From the NCBI RefSeq assembly GCF_005116575.1, contig NZ_SWCN01000030.1, positions 1 through 48,474 on the forward strand: a stretch of DNA of 48,474 bases, read 5' to 3'. Under the pieces are notes generated by a model. That model searched no databases, was not told the DNA's origin, and was given only the letters and a program-made list of their open reading frames with translations. The position numbers were made by a program, and so were the translations under genes. Each line of letters begins with the position of its first letter. The first letter of the stretch is position 1. Source of the stretch: Desulforhopalus sp. IMCC35007 (lineage in GTDB: Bacteria; Desulfobacterota; Desulfobulbia; Desulfobulbales; Desulfocapsaceae). Shown piece by piece: positions 7,576 through 15,827 of the stretch.

Positions 7576-8919
7576 CTATCTCCAGATCCATTCCGTTTTC
7601 AGATCCAGTTTTTTCTCTTCTTCGTAAAAAGCAACTTCGTTTCCATCAAATTCGCCAAACGGTACGTACCACAGAACAACAGAGACGGTAAGCTCGTCGG
7701 CGGTTAACTCTCTTCTTGTTTCCTTGCCACTTTTAGCGTCTTCAAAGGGGTACGTAATTTCAAAAGTTTCATGAACACGACCCAGTGGAGGAATACTCGT
7801 TTCTCTTAACAGGCCACTCTTTTCGTAGGGGCCTCGACCCATTTCTTTGCCCCGCCCAAAACGTCCAGGGTATGGCATGTAGATTTTTTGTTCTTTGTAG
7901 ATCTCTTTGTCGTCGTTTGTTTTCGCGGTCACTTCCAGGACCAGCCGGTTTGGGGTAGGTCAGCCGTCCGGGATGCCGTGTCCCGTTTTGTTGTAGATTT
8001 CGACGTCAATAATGCCAATTGGTAAAACGCCATCTGCCTTGTCTTTTCTCCAGAATATTGATCTGCCGTGCACCGTAACATCGACGGCCATTTCAGCCAT
8101 GGTTTCATCCCGGTAGGATTGCATATTATGGCCAAGTTCAGACTTGTGCATATGGCATTCCTGACAAGATTCGTTGCCACCGTGGGCCACGTAGGCAAAA
8201 AGATAACTGCCGTAGGCGGTTGCGCACTGCGAGGGGTGGTCGAGTTCAAAGCTTGGCCCCTGGCCATGGCATTGACCACAAAAAATGGATTCACCAAGTG
8301 CGGGTGCAACGGCCATTTTATTTATTTCTTCATCTTCATGGTCGCCAACCTGTGAACCATAGACTGTGTCAGGCTGGGGATAACCGTCTGCGTATTTATG
8401 GATAATGGCCATTTTGTTGTGACAGACCATACAGCCAATATTCAGGCTGGCAATGGTTGCCTGTAGTTTGTCAACCTTGTCGTGATCGCCATCTTTGTAG
8501 GCTTTCTGCCAGCCGCGTATTGTGGCAACAATTTCCCGGGCAACATCATCGGTTGCTTCGTCGAGTTGTGGAAGATGGCACTTCATGCACATCATAAGAC
8601 TCTCGACCGTAATGTCGGAATCTTTTTTGACACCCGAATAGGGAAACAGTTTTAAGCCTTTTTCTATGGCTGTAATGATAGTCGGGGCGGTTCGTGGAGT
8701 GCCAAGGATGGATTTGGCATGAAGCGATTCAGACCATTCATCGTGGGCGTCTTCGTGACATTCCATGCAGCGGCTGGAGTCATAACGGGCTGCCAGTTCT
8801 GCAATGGTTTTCGCCTTTGGCAACGGTTCAGGCTTGGGGCCTCCCTCACCTGAGGCGTTGTAGGAGAGTAGCGTGCCGACGGCAATACACGCTAAAGCAA
8901 TTGTTAAAGTTTTTTTCAT
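7576..8919 (-). CDS. Pentahaem c-type cytochrome with in-frame TGA (candidate selenoprotein)
   Basis: A secreted multihaem cytochrome, probably periplasmic or cell-surface electron transfer. The ATG at 8919 follows a GGAGGAAAC ribosome-binding site. Residues 1-24 form a signal peptide. CXXCH haem sites are CMECH 51-55, CMKCH 111-115, CMVCH 163-167, CGQCH 214-218 and CQECH 252-256. After KTGHGIPDG (residue 319) comes TGA at 7960-7962. The frame then stays open for another 127 codons (PTPNRLVLEVTAK onward) to TAG at 7576-7578. The joined product is 447 residues including the TGA residue. The downstream part reads as a beta-rich domain typical of the C-terminus of such cytochromes, and the frame is preserved across the codon, so selenocysteine insertion is the best reading. 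A nonsense mutation or sequencing error (for instance Cys TGC to TGA) is the alternative. If read as a stop, the products would be 319 residues plus an orphan tail. Confidence 0.78.
7935..7948 (-). promoter_or_regulatory. SECIS-like hairpin after the in-frame TGA
   Basis: On the minus strand the hairpin begins 12 bases after the TGA. It has a CCGG / CC(U)GG stem with one bulged U and a 5-base apical loop CUGGU that starts 16 bases after the codon. Bacterial SECIS elements sit in the coding region just downstream of UGA, with a G or GU in a small loop and often a bulged U, so position and loop fit. The stem is short and the bulge is on the 3' side, unlike E. coli fdhF, so support is modest. 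Confidence 0.4.
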
Positions 8920-9386
8920 GTTTCCTCCTGCTTGTTGGGGTTAAATAAATACGGTGTAAATTCCTCTGCGAGCATTACACCAAATGTGAATTTTCCAACT
9001 TCCGCTTAAAGAAAAAGAAATATAATTTAAAAACAAGAGCTTGTATTGTGGCTGATGCAAATTCCCCTTTATAAAAGGTTGTTCATGTCTGGATAAAAAG
9101 GTGTACCTTTATTGATATTGTATTGGTCAGGCAAAGTCAAATATTATCCCGATGGGAGGTACCCATAATTGATAAGATTTTGTTGTGTCTGAACTTTTTA
9201 TCCAATGCGTTAACGTCACCCTATCCGCCAGGATAGTTTCTCACCAGAGGTATAAGAAAAGGGTTTTCATGGAAAAAAGTGTAAACAGCTTATAGCCGCG
9301 ATACCGGCTTTCTTCCGATGTGTTGTGTCAGGCAAAACTGCTGAAAGAGTGTAAAAGGTGATGGGGTTTTTGGTAAGATCGTCAAT
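8920..9386. other. Non-coding region upstream of the cytochrome
   Basis: No gene is seen. It holds an inverted repeat GGTGTAA-N15-TTACACC (8953-8959 and 8975-8981), just upstream of the cytochrome ribosome-binding site and so in its leader or operator. There is also a 14-base palindrome AAAGGTGTACCTTT at 9097-9110 and a tight hairpin CTATCC-GCCA-GGATAG at 9222-9237. The first two share the core GGTGTA and may be sites for one regulator. Confidence 0.45.
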
Positions 9387-9418
9387 AAAAAAGGCAGCAC
9401 TCAGAGTTGAGTGCTGCC
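9387..9418 (-). terminator. Rho-independent terminator of the PEP-CTERM gene
   Basis: An 11-base perfect stem (9393-9403 with 9408-9418) with a 4-base loop is followed on the minus strand by six T residues. It lies 22 bases beyond the stop of the PEP-CTERM gene. Confidence 0.9.
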
Positions 9419-9440
9419 TGAAAGATCGAAAGAGCTATCT

Positions 9441-9737
9441 TTAATGTTGTTTGTTTCTGATAATTCCAGCAAGTCCGGCCAGACCTGCACCAAATAATAG
9501 TAGGGTTGCAGGTTCAGGGGCTTGTGGCGATTTTGAGTTCGTGACCTTCGAACCCTGAGTTAGCAGAAGCGGTGAACCATTGCTATTGTTCTTGGTACTA
9601 TCTGTTTGATATATGAGTGCAAGCTCTGCGCCAAGAGAACCGCTATTGTTATTTGCAATAGAGTTAACCTGTACAGATGCTGTAAGAGCTAAGCTGATCA
9701 CCAGTGTGGCTAATGCCGTGGTTGCGTATTTGTTCAT
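9441..9737 (-). CDS. PEP-CTERM sorting-domain protein, short
   Basis: A 98-residue exported protein. The ATG at 9737 has GGAG upstream; a longer frame back to 9758 would add seven residues and overlap that site. Residues 1 to about 26 form a signal peptide ending near ALTASVQ. The middle is Asn/Ser-rich and low in complexity. The C-terminus carries the sorting signal PEPATLLLFGAGLAGLAGI followed by the basic tail IRNKQH, which is recognised by an exosortase (EpsH-type) encoded elsewhere. Such proteins are usually surface or extracellular-matrix components made with exopolysaccharide. No exosortase or polysaccharide locus is in the window. The gene has its own terminator and is probably monocistronic. 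Confidence 0.9.
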   Translation of the reverse strand: MNKYATTALATLVISLALTASVQVNSIANNNSGSLGAELALIYQTDSTKNNSNGSPLLLTQGSKVTNSKSPQAPEPATLLLFGAGLAGLAGIIRNKQH

Positions 9738-9779
9738 AACTCCTCTCCCCAGAAGCATTATTGTTTGTGTCAGTATTAA

Positions 9780-9845
9780 TCAAGCAAGATGCGTACCAGT
9801 GAGAGATGATATCAGAAATAGCTGTAATTGTAGTACGTAAGGCAT
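9780..9845 (-). CDS. Possible 21-residue leader ORF
   Basis: Read leftward, AAGAGGAG lies seven bases before an ATG at 9845. The frame encodes a short hydrophobic peptide (MPYVLQLQLFLISSLTGTHLA) and stops 42 bases before the PEP-CTERM start. It could be a leader peptide or chance; the good ribosome-binding site is the only support. Confidence 0.25.
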   Translation of the reverse strand: MPYVLQLQLFLISSLTGTHLA

Positions 9846-10363
9846 TGTCGTTCTCCTCTTGTCGATAATTATTCATGAGAAGAGGAAAGATTTTCCGTCT
9901 ATGCGGAAAGATAATTGGTTGGCTGGGGCGAGGTGGATGAGGTTGGAGGCCACGTTTTTAAAAGTGTTTGATGTTGTATAATGACCAAATTACAGTGTGA
10001 TAGGTGCATTTTCTTTTTTTTGTGGCGCAAAGCTGGGTCTTGAGTCTTTCATGAATCCGGATAGTTGTAAGGTGTTTACGATAACTGTATGGGGAAAGGT
10101 GTACTGGGCTTGGTTGGGTTCGGGTGACAGTCAGGGCGGGATAAATAAATATGATATCAGCACAGTTACTGTCTTGAATACGAATAGTTTTGGCAGTAGA
10201 ACAGCATGGGAGAGCTTTATTCATTTGGGTGGAGCTGATTAATCGATGGGGTTGATGCTCGCCTCCTAAGGGCTGTTATTCCTTCCTGATGAAGGGACCT
10301 TGCGGTGGAGTATGAGTAACTTGAGAGAGATTGATGTGATCTGGAAAGTAAAAAGGGCATGCC
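9846..10363. other. Non-coding gap
   Basis: Apart from the promoter of the PEP-CTERM transcript, nothing firm is seen. A hairpin TTTCCG-N6-CGGAAA (9892-9897 and 9904-9909) and an inverted repeat TCCTCTT/AAGAGGA just before it are present. An 81-codon open frame at 9997-10242 has no ribosome-binding site and no recognisable composition, so it is not called. Confidence 0.4.
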
Positions 10364-10756
10364 ATGGCAGATGATTTTGATTTTTGGAACGATCACTCCA
10401 CAGAATATTTAGGGATGGCCTATCTGTGGGAGAGAAGGCAAAGGCCTGATAATCATGACGGTGTTGGGACGAAAACAGGAGATTGCGGGGATACCATTAC
10501 CATGTATCTTCAAGTAAAAGATGATCGGGTGGAGCGGCTCTGTTTTGAACTTGATGGTTGTATAAATACCAACGCCTGTTGTAATGTCGTCGCTGAAATG
10601 GTTGAAAATAAGCCTGTTGCAGCAGGCTGGGAGATTACCCCGGAACAGGTAATAGAATATCTGGGGACCCTGCCAAAAGATCACTACCACTGCGCTGAGC
10701 TCGCAGTCGGAACGTACTACCTTACCCTTGCCGATTACATGAAAAAGGTATCCTGA
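10364..10756 (+). CDS. IscU/NifU-like iron-sulfur scaffold protein
   Basis: A 130-residue protein of the IscU/NifU N-terminal family, a scaffold on which [Fe-S] clusters are built before transfer. The three cluster-binding cysteines are in place: C41 in TGDCGD (with the partner Asp at 43), C66 in DGCINTNACC, and C110 in HYHCAELA, where His109 matches the conserved IscU histidine. Extra cysteines at 60, 72 and 73 are less usual. No cysteine desulfurase, HscA/B or ferredoxin gene is adjacent, so this is a stand-alone scaffold, as is common in Desulfobacterota. The ribosome-binding site before ATG 10364 is weak (AAAAAGGG). Confidence 0.88.
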   Translation: MADDFDFWNDHSTEYLGMAYLWERRQRPDNHDGVGTKTGDCGDTITMYLQVKDDRVERLCFELDGCINTNACCNVVAEMVENKPVAAGWEITPEQVIEYLGTLPKDHYHCAELAVGTYYLTLADYMKKVS

Positions 10757-10784
10757 TCGGCAACTGTTTTACAAACGTTTACTA

Positions 10785-11015
10785 CTAATGAACCGGGCCA
10801 TCTGGTGGTGCAGGTGTCATTTCCAGGATCCTGCCATTACCCTGTGACATGGATATCACATGGAGTGTAAAATGATAGTCCATGTCTTCTGGTGGCCCGG
10901 TGTAACTCACCAGAAATAGGTCCGCCATGGTGAGGATGATATCTTTGAATGGACCTTGGACGATCATGTTTTCCACAGTGTGCTCACCGAGCTGATGTAT
11001 TGTAAATCTGATCAT
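10785..11015 (-). CDS. Small hypothetical protein
   Basis: A 76-residue soluble protein that I do not recognise. AGAGGT precedes ATG 11015 at good spacing. It reads as alternating strands and ends APPDGPVH; there are no cysteines and no membrane segment. It lies 43 bases downstream of the PilZ gene on the same strand, so the two are probably co-transcribed. It converges with the IscU-like gene. Confidence 0.6.
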   Translation of the reverse strand: MIRFTIHQLGEHTVENMIVQGPFKDIILTMADLFLVSYTGPPEDMDYHFTLHVISMSQGNGRILEMTPAPPDGPVH

Positions 11016-11058
11016 GATAAACCTCTAAAAAAGTTCGTGAATCGCGGTTTGCAATGAT

Positions 11059-11970
11059 TTACGGCATGATGTCAATTCCACGGGATGCCGCTATTTCGGC
11101 AAGCTCTTTGAGGTGAGCCCTCTGGGTTGCCGCAACGATCGACTCCATTACGGAGGTTATCGTTTTAGAGGTGAGTTTAAATTCAACACCACAGCTGTAT
11201 TCAATGCCGCTTCTTTTGCGGACCCTGGAAAGGTGCCTGACTGTGCCGACGAGACGGGCTCGGAGCTCGTCTTCTATGTAGAGTTTTAAAAAAAGCTCAT
11301 CGTCGACCTTGAGTTGTTTCTGAATATTTTTTTCGATGGCAAGTGCCATTCCCTTGCGACTGATATCAATAGGCGTAGTGGTGAGGCCGTCAGGGTGTTT
11401 TTCTCCCTCAATTTCAACAATAAATTCCTGTCTTTCAGAAACTTTCGCCCGAAATTCTCTGGCATTGGGTTGTATCCGGAGGATTGATGGGTAGGCCAGC
11501 TGCAGGATGGGAAGATCGTTGACCTTCACAACATCTTGAAATCGGGTACCCAGTTCCACGCCAAAGTCTTTAGTGAACATTCGCAGTACAATAGTTGCCG
11601 ACTGACGCAGGCGCAGGCTGCCGAGCCCAGGCTCAAGAGGCAGTGCCAGTATATGGTCAAAGTCAAGAAGATAGTCTCCAGGCATGTATTCTTGTGGCGC
11701 CTGTTTTTTTGGGTCTTCGGTTATTGGAGGGGAAGCAGTTGTTTGGTTCTGCGGGATATTGTCCTGAAGTCTTGAAAAATAGAGGTCAGGGGATTGATCA
11801 AGCTCAACCTCAAGGATTTTTTCATCGAGAAGAGCTGTTAATAAAAACGGGAGGATATCTTCTTCTTGAGTGAGGATTTTAGCCTTTTCAATGTTTTCGG
11901 CGAGATCGTTTTTGGAATACGTGCTGGCTGGGAAGTAGTGGTGCAACAGTTTCTCGATATCGTCGTTCAT
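11059..11970 (-). CDS. PilZ-domain protein, probable c-di-GMP effector
   Basis: A 303-residue cytoplasmic protein. The N-terminal 95 residues are polar, partly helical and unassigned. A middle part (about 95-170) resembles the YcgR-N-like domain that precedes PilZ in flagellar-brake proteins. A PilZ domain occupies about 170-285, with DISRKG matching the (D/N)xSxxG motif and GIEYSCGVEF near its end. The arginine motif usually found before the barrel is less clear (REFRAKVSER). Such proteins bind cyclic di-GMP and alter motility, secretion or polysaccharide output. It is followed by a small gene on the same strand. A link to the PEP-CTERM or exopolysaccharide system is only a guess. Confidence 0.8.
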   Translation of the reverse strand: MNDDIEKLLHHYFPASTYSKNDLAENIEKAKILTQEEDILPFLLTALLDEKILEVELDQSPDLYFSRLQDNIPQNQTTASPPITEDPKKQAPQEYMPGDYLLDFDHILALPLEPGLGSLRLRQSATIVLRMFTKDFGVELGTRFQDVVKVNDLPILQLAYPSILRIQPNAREFRAKVSERQEFIVEIEGEKHPDGLTTTPIDISRKGMALAIEKNIQKQLKVDDELFLKLYIEDELRARLVGTVRHLSRVRKRSGIEYSCGVEFKLTSKTITSVMESIVAATQRAHLKELAEIAASRGIDIMP

Positions 11971-12323
11971 CGTCGGTTTTCCGTATTATGATCAAATATA
12001 CTGCAAAAAAAAGCACGCTTTAAACACCGTTACACTGGGAAGACTATCTCAACAGGGTCAAAAATGAAAGCACGCTTTTTTTTAATGATGTTTTTGCCAG
12101 ACTGTATTGTGTATGATAATAAGCAGGGTTCCTTGAATCATTACTATTTCGCCTGGGTTCCAGGTTGCGCAGGAAAATTATCCGCAGAGTAAACCAAGAC
12201 TCCAATGTCTTGTCTTTGCCTGCAGCAATTTTTCCTCCAGCGTATGGATCGTAAGAGAAATATTAAGAAAGTCAATGCACCTGTTAGAAGAAAAAATGAG
12301 ATAAATCATAAAAATATCGGATA
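11971..12323. other. Divergent intergenic region with a repeated 12-mer
   Basis: The sequence AAAGCACGCTTT occurs twice, at 12010-12021 and 12067-12078, spaced 57 bases apart between the PilZ gene and the ferredoxin/AOR operon. The spacing is close to a whole number of helical turns, which suits two operator half-boxes. A 42-codon open frame at 12064-12192 starts inside the second copy but has no ribosome-binding site. Confidence 0.45.
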
Positions 12324-12746
12324 ATGAAACAACTGACGACTCCCAGAATGGACCAGTGTATCGGCTGCCAGTCCTGCTCGATTGCCTGCGCCCGTCTGGT
12401 ACATAAAAAGCTCTCCTGGAACACTGCTGGTATTCGGATTCATTCCTCGGGAGGTCTTTCCACAGGTTTTGTCGCAAACAGATGCCTTGCGTGTGACCCG
12501 CCTCCATGTGCTGAGGTCTGTCCGACCGGGGCTTTTAGCCACCGGCCTGGCGGTGGGGTTATTGTGAAAAAGAAGTTATGTATCCAGTGTTCTGCCTGTG
12601 TTGCCGCCTGTCCGGTAGACGCAATTTATCAGGACCGTCATGGTGAAGTCTATGTCTGCATACACTGTGGTCAGTGTGTTGCCTTTTGCCCGCAAAACTG
12701 CCTGGAAATGGTGGAGAGCGATACTGTCGATGAGGTGTCGGCATGA
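12324..12746 (+). CDS. Four-cluster ferredoxin-like subunit of an AOR
   Basis: A 140-residue iron-sulfur protein with 16 cysteines in four clusters: CIGCQSCSIAC, CLACDPPPCAEVC, CIQCSACVAAC and CIHCGQCVAFC. This HycB/DmsB-like arrangement carries four [4Fe-4S] centres and passes electrons from a partner oxidoreductase. Its stop overlaps the AOR start by four bases (ATGA), so the two are translationally coupled and probably form one complex. No strong ribosome-binding site precedes ATG 12324. There is no Tat or Sec signal, so the complex is cytoplasmic. Confidence 0.88.
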   Translation: MKQLTTPRMDQCIGCQSCSIACARLVHKKLSWNTAGIRIHSSGGLSTGFVANRCLACDPPPCAEVCPTGAFSHRPGGGVIVKKKLCIQCSACVAACPVDAIYQDRHGEVYVCIHCGQCVAFCPQNCLEMVESDTVDEVSA

Positions 12747-14488
12747 TAGGTGACACATTTAGAATTCTGCTGATCGACGCTTCCAGGGCTAAAGGTAAAA
12801 TTATTGAGCTGGAGGGACGTAATGAAGTCGCGGGAGGCAGTGGCCTTGCGGCCCTGCTGTATCAAAAATATGGTCAGGCGAGTCTTGCCTGGAACGATGC
12901 ACTCCAGCCGGTCATCTTTGCTATTGGCCCATTGACTGGCTACTTTCCTCTCATGAGTAAGATGGTATGTTCTTTTAAATCCAATTACCACGGAGAGTAT
13001 ACGGAGAGTCATGCAGGTGGGCGGGCCGCACTTTCTCTGCGATTTTCCAGGCTTGATGCCCTTGTTATTGTGGGCAAGTGCAAGTCCTTAAGTTGTCTTA
13101 GCATCGGCGCAAACCATATAGAATTTAAAGAATCTACCTTTTTAAAGGGAGTGGACGCTGAAAGTTCAGGAAAACTGATTCGGCGGATGTTTAAATCCGG
13201 AAGCGGACATCGCTCCATTATGCGTATTGGACCCTCGGGTGAGGTAGGTTCCGCCATGGCCTGTATCAATGTGGATACCTACAGGCACTTTGGCCGGATG
13301 GGTGGTGGAGCTGCCCTTGGTGCCAAGAATATTAAAGGTATTGTCATTCATGGAGACGCCGCTTTTGCGTTGCCTGCTGGCAAGGATTACAACTTACTGT
13401 ACAAGGATGTCTATCAGTTGGTGACCTCCACTGATATGATGAAAAAATATCATAGTCTCGGTACTCCTGCAAATTTACAGACGCTCAACGATATCTCATC
13501 CCTGCCCTGGAATAACCTGCAGAAAACCAGTGATCCGGGTATCAGCGCGGTAACGGGCAAGCGTTTTGCCGATGACACCCTTTTGCGTAACAGTGCATGT
13601 TCCGGTTGTCCGGTTGGCTGCATTCATATCGGTTTTATTCGGGAACAGATGGGCCAGGAGAACAGGTACCACTGTCATCAGGTTGCCTATGACTATGAAC
13701 CTATATTCGCTGCAGGTACCATGCTTGGAGTGCAAAATCCTTTTGCTATTCTTCGCATTCTCGATGTTATGGAGCGGGTTGGACTCGATGCCATGTCGGG
13801 CGGCGTGGCGCTTGCCTGGGCGACTGAGGCGATGGCGCAAGGGCTGCTGACGGAAAAGGAGACCATGGTTCCCTTACAGTTTGGCGATGCGGATGGATAT
13901 CAGCAGGCGACAAGGTTCCTTGGCCGAGGGGCAAATGACTTTTATCGCCTCCTTGGGCTGGGAACGTTGAAAGCGGCCGAGGTTTACGGAGGCAGTGAGT
14001 TTGCCTGTGTACTTGGTCAGGAAATGGCTGGCTATGCAACCGGTGAACTGTATTTTGCTGCGCAGACCCTTGGATTCCGCCATTCACATCTGGATACCGG
14101 GGCGTACGGGTATGACCAGAAAAATAGTGAAAAAGACGTTGAAAAGGCGGTTAAATTCTTAATTGATGATGAGCCTGGCCGGGCTTTTCTGACCTCTATG
14201 GTTGCCTGCCTTTTCGCCCGTTCTGTCTATACAGATGCTATGCTTGCAGAGTGTCTCGGCGCTGTTGGCTACTCAACTCTTGCCGGGGATATCCCGGAAG
14301 CCTCCGAGCGTATCAGACGGTTGCGCTGGAAGGTTCGGGTTGAAACCGGATTTGAGCCCGCTCATTTTTCCATTCCAAAGCGTTTTTATCAGGTTAAAAC
14401 ATGGAAGGGGCCTGTGGATAAGGAGTATCTCGATGCCCTGAAGAGCTCCTACGGCCAGAGGATCATGGAGCTTGTGCAGGAGCCTTGA
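12743..14488 (+). CDS. Tungsten-type aldehyde:ferredoxin oxidoreductase
   Basis: A 581-residue member of the AOR family, which holds a tungsten (or molybdenum) bis-pterin and one [4Fe-4S] cluster and oxidises aldehydes or reduces acids with ferredoxin. The cluster cysteines are seen as CSGCPVGC near 285-292, with the fourth in MVACLFAR near 488, at spacing typical of AOR. The N-terminal pterin-binding region (AGGSGLAALL, IGPLTGYFPLMSK, ESHAGGRAALSLR) and the KNIKGIVIHG stretch also match. The exact substrate cannot be told; the family includes benzoyl-CoA-related and general aldehyde enzymes. It is coupled to the preceding ferredoxin subunit and ends at a strong terminator. Confidence 0.9.
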   Translation: MIGDTFRILLIDASRAKGKIIELEGRNEVAGGSGLAALLYQKYGQASLAWNDALQPVIFAIGPLTGYFPLMSKMVCSFKSNYHGEYTESHAGGRAALSLRFSRLDALVIVGKCKSLSCLSIGANHIEFKESTFLKGVDAESSGKLIRRMFKSGSGHRSIMRIGPSGEVGSAMACINVDTYRHFGRMGGGAALGAKNIKGIVIHGDAAFALPAGKDYNLLYKDVYQLVTSTDMMKKYHSLGTPANLQTLNDISSLPWNNLQKTSDPGISAVTGKRFADDTLLRNSACSGCPVGCIHIGFIREQMGQENRYHCHQVAYDYEPIFAAGTMLGVQNPFAILRILDVMERVGLDAMSGGVALAWATEAMAQGLLTEKETMVPLQFGDADGYQQATRFLGRGANDFYRLLGLGTLKAAEVYGGSEFACVLGQEMAGYATGELYFAAQTLGFRHSHLDTGAYGYDQKNSEKDVEKAVKFLIDDEPGRAFLTSMVACLFARSVYTDAMLAECLGAVGYSTLAGDIPEASERIRRLRWKVRVETGFEPAHFSIPKRFYQVKTWKGPVDKEYLDALKSSYGQRIMELVQEP

Positions 14489-14526
14489 TAGCGTTCGACG
14501 GCTTGGATGGTTGGGATTGACAAAAA

Positions 14527-14560
14527 AATACGCTGACAGCTTACTCGCTGTCAGCGTATT
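14527..14560. terminator. Bidirectional terminator between AOR and mdh
   Basis: A perfect 14-base stem (14527-14540 with 14547-14560) and 6-base loop lie between convergent genes. A-rich sequence on the left gives seven T residues on the minus strand; the plus-strand tail is TTTCTTTC. It probably ends both transcripts. Confidence 0.9.
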
Positions 14561-14676
14561 TCTTTCAAAAATGGAACTCTGCCTTTTTAGTGCCTTAGAA
14601 ATTCATTCGAAGTCTTCGCTGAGCTCTTGTTTTTTATGAATGAATTGCGTGAAGGTAATTATCCCTTTTTTCGGGG

Positions 14677-15654
14677 TTAGAGCAGGTCAGCGATGGCGGC
14701 CTTTTCGCTGAGGAGCTCGTCTTCAGTGACTTTCATCATTTTACGCTGAAATTCACTGATTTCAAGACCGGTGATCTCTTTCCATGCACCGTTTTCACAA
14801 ATGATAGGTCGTGAATAAATAAGCTCTTCATCGATGCCATAGCTGTTACCCATGGTTGGAACCCCCATGCTCACCCAGCCACCATTTGAGCCTAGCGCCC
14901 AGCTTCTCATGTGGTCAATGGCAGCAGATGCGGCAGATGCCGCACTGGACGCCCCACGTGCCTTGATGATTGCGGCACCGCGTTGCTGGACCGTCGGGAT
15001 AAAATTGTTGACATACCAGTCGTTGTCCACTTTTTCCTTAACAGGAGCTCCGTCAACGGTTGCGTAGCTGATGTCAGGGAACTGGGTGGCGGAGTGATTA
15101 CCCCAGACAACCATTTTCTCCACTTTGGTTGAGTGACTTCCCGTCTTCTCGGCAATTTGTGAAAGAGAGCGGTTATGGTCAAGACGCATCATGGCGGTGA
15201 AACATTTAGGATCGAGATCGGGAGCATTTTTCATGGCAATCAGGCAGTTGGTGTTTGCGGGATTGCCGACCACCAGAATTTTGACGTTACGGCTGGCGTG
15301 GTCGTTTAAGGCCTTGCCCTGTACCGTAAAGATTGCACCATTTGCCTTGAGGAGGTCAGAACGTTCCATGCCGGGACCACGTGGTCTTGAACCGACTAAA
15401 AGGCCAAAATCAGCATCTTTGAAGGCAACATTTGGGTCATCCGTTGCAATAACACCTGCGACCAGCGGAAAGGCACAGTCATTGAGTTCCATGACCACAC
15501 CTTGAAGGGCGTTCATGGCAGGAGGGATTTCTAAGAGTTGAAGGATGACAGGCTGGTCTTTTCCTAGCATGTCCCCTGCTGCGACCCGGAAAATAAGGGA
15601 ATAACTGATTTGACCGGCAGCACCGGTAATTGCGACACGTACTGGGGTTTTCAT
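14677..15654 (-). CDS. mdh: Malate dehydrogenase (NAD, cytosolic type)
   Basis: Interconverts malate and oxaloacetate with NAD(H) in the cytoplasm; in sulfate reducers this serves the citric-acid cycle or fumarate branch. The 325-residue product starts at ATG 15654, with AAGGAG seven bases upstream, rather than at the longer frame start 15690. Visible features are the nucleotide-binding [10 protein letters not shown], substrate arginines in [29 protein letters not shown] with Arg/Asp, and the catalytic histidine in [11 protein letters not shown]. The sequence follows the cytosolic/chloroplast-like group rather than the LDH-like group. An upstream palindrome may be its operator. Confidence 0.95.
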   Translation of the reverse strand: MKTPVRVAITGAAGQISYSLIFRVAAGDMLGKDQPVILQLLEIPPAMNALQGVVMELNDCAFPLVAGVIATDDPNVAFKDADFGLLVGSRPRGPGMERSDLLKANGAIFTVQGKALNDHASRNVKILVVGNPANTNCLIAMKNAPDLDPKCFTAMMRLDHNRSLSQIAEKTGSHSTKVEKMVVWGNHSATQFPDISYATVDGAPVKEKVDNDWYVNNFIPTVQQRGAAIIKARGASSAASAASAAIDHMRSWALGSNGGWVSMGVPTMGNSYGIDEELIYSRPIICENGAWKEITGLEISEFQRKMMKVTEDELLSEKAAIADLL

Positions 15655-15723
15655 TTTTTTCTCCTTGAAGAGTTCCTCGGATATGTACACAAAAACGTTT
15701 CGTTAACCAGCAAACAGCGTCAA

Positions 15724-15740
15724 GATAACATAATGTTATC
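15724..15740 (-). promoter_or_regulatory. Palindrome upstream of mdh
   Basis: A perfect inverted repeat GATAACAT-A-ATGTTATC, with an extra GTTATC half-site at 15743-15748, lies about 70 bases before the mdh start. It looks like an operator for a dimeric regulator, possibly binding cooperatively at the half-site. The regulator is not identified. Confidence 0.5.
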
Positions 15741-15827
15741 GAGTTATCTAGTCTAAGGACACTCTTCTGGTATTTTTTCTTAAAAAAAATAGTGTTCGGA
15801 GAAAAATATCTTATAAATGCTTGTTAT

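Noticed and set aside
9310-9365. GGCAAA and CTGAAAG motifs resembling parts of a GEMM c-di-GMP riboswitch
   Set aside because: The conserved paired elements and the GCAAAGCC section are missing, and no plus-strand gene follows.
9997-10242. 81-codon plus-strand open frame
   Set aside because: No ribosome-binding site, no family resemblance, and an overlapping open frame of similar length on the other strand; probably chance.
10754-10870. Possible selenocysteine readthrough of the IscU-like gene's TGA
   Set aside because: The frame stays open for about 37 codons but reads through the antisense of the next gene, and the protein is already full length for its family.
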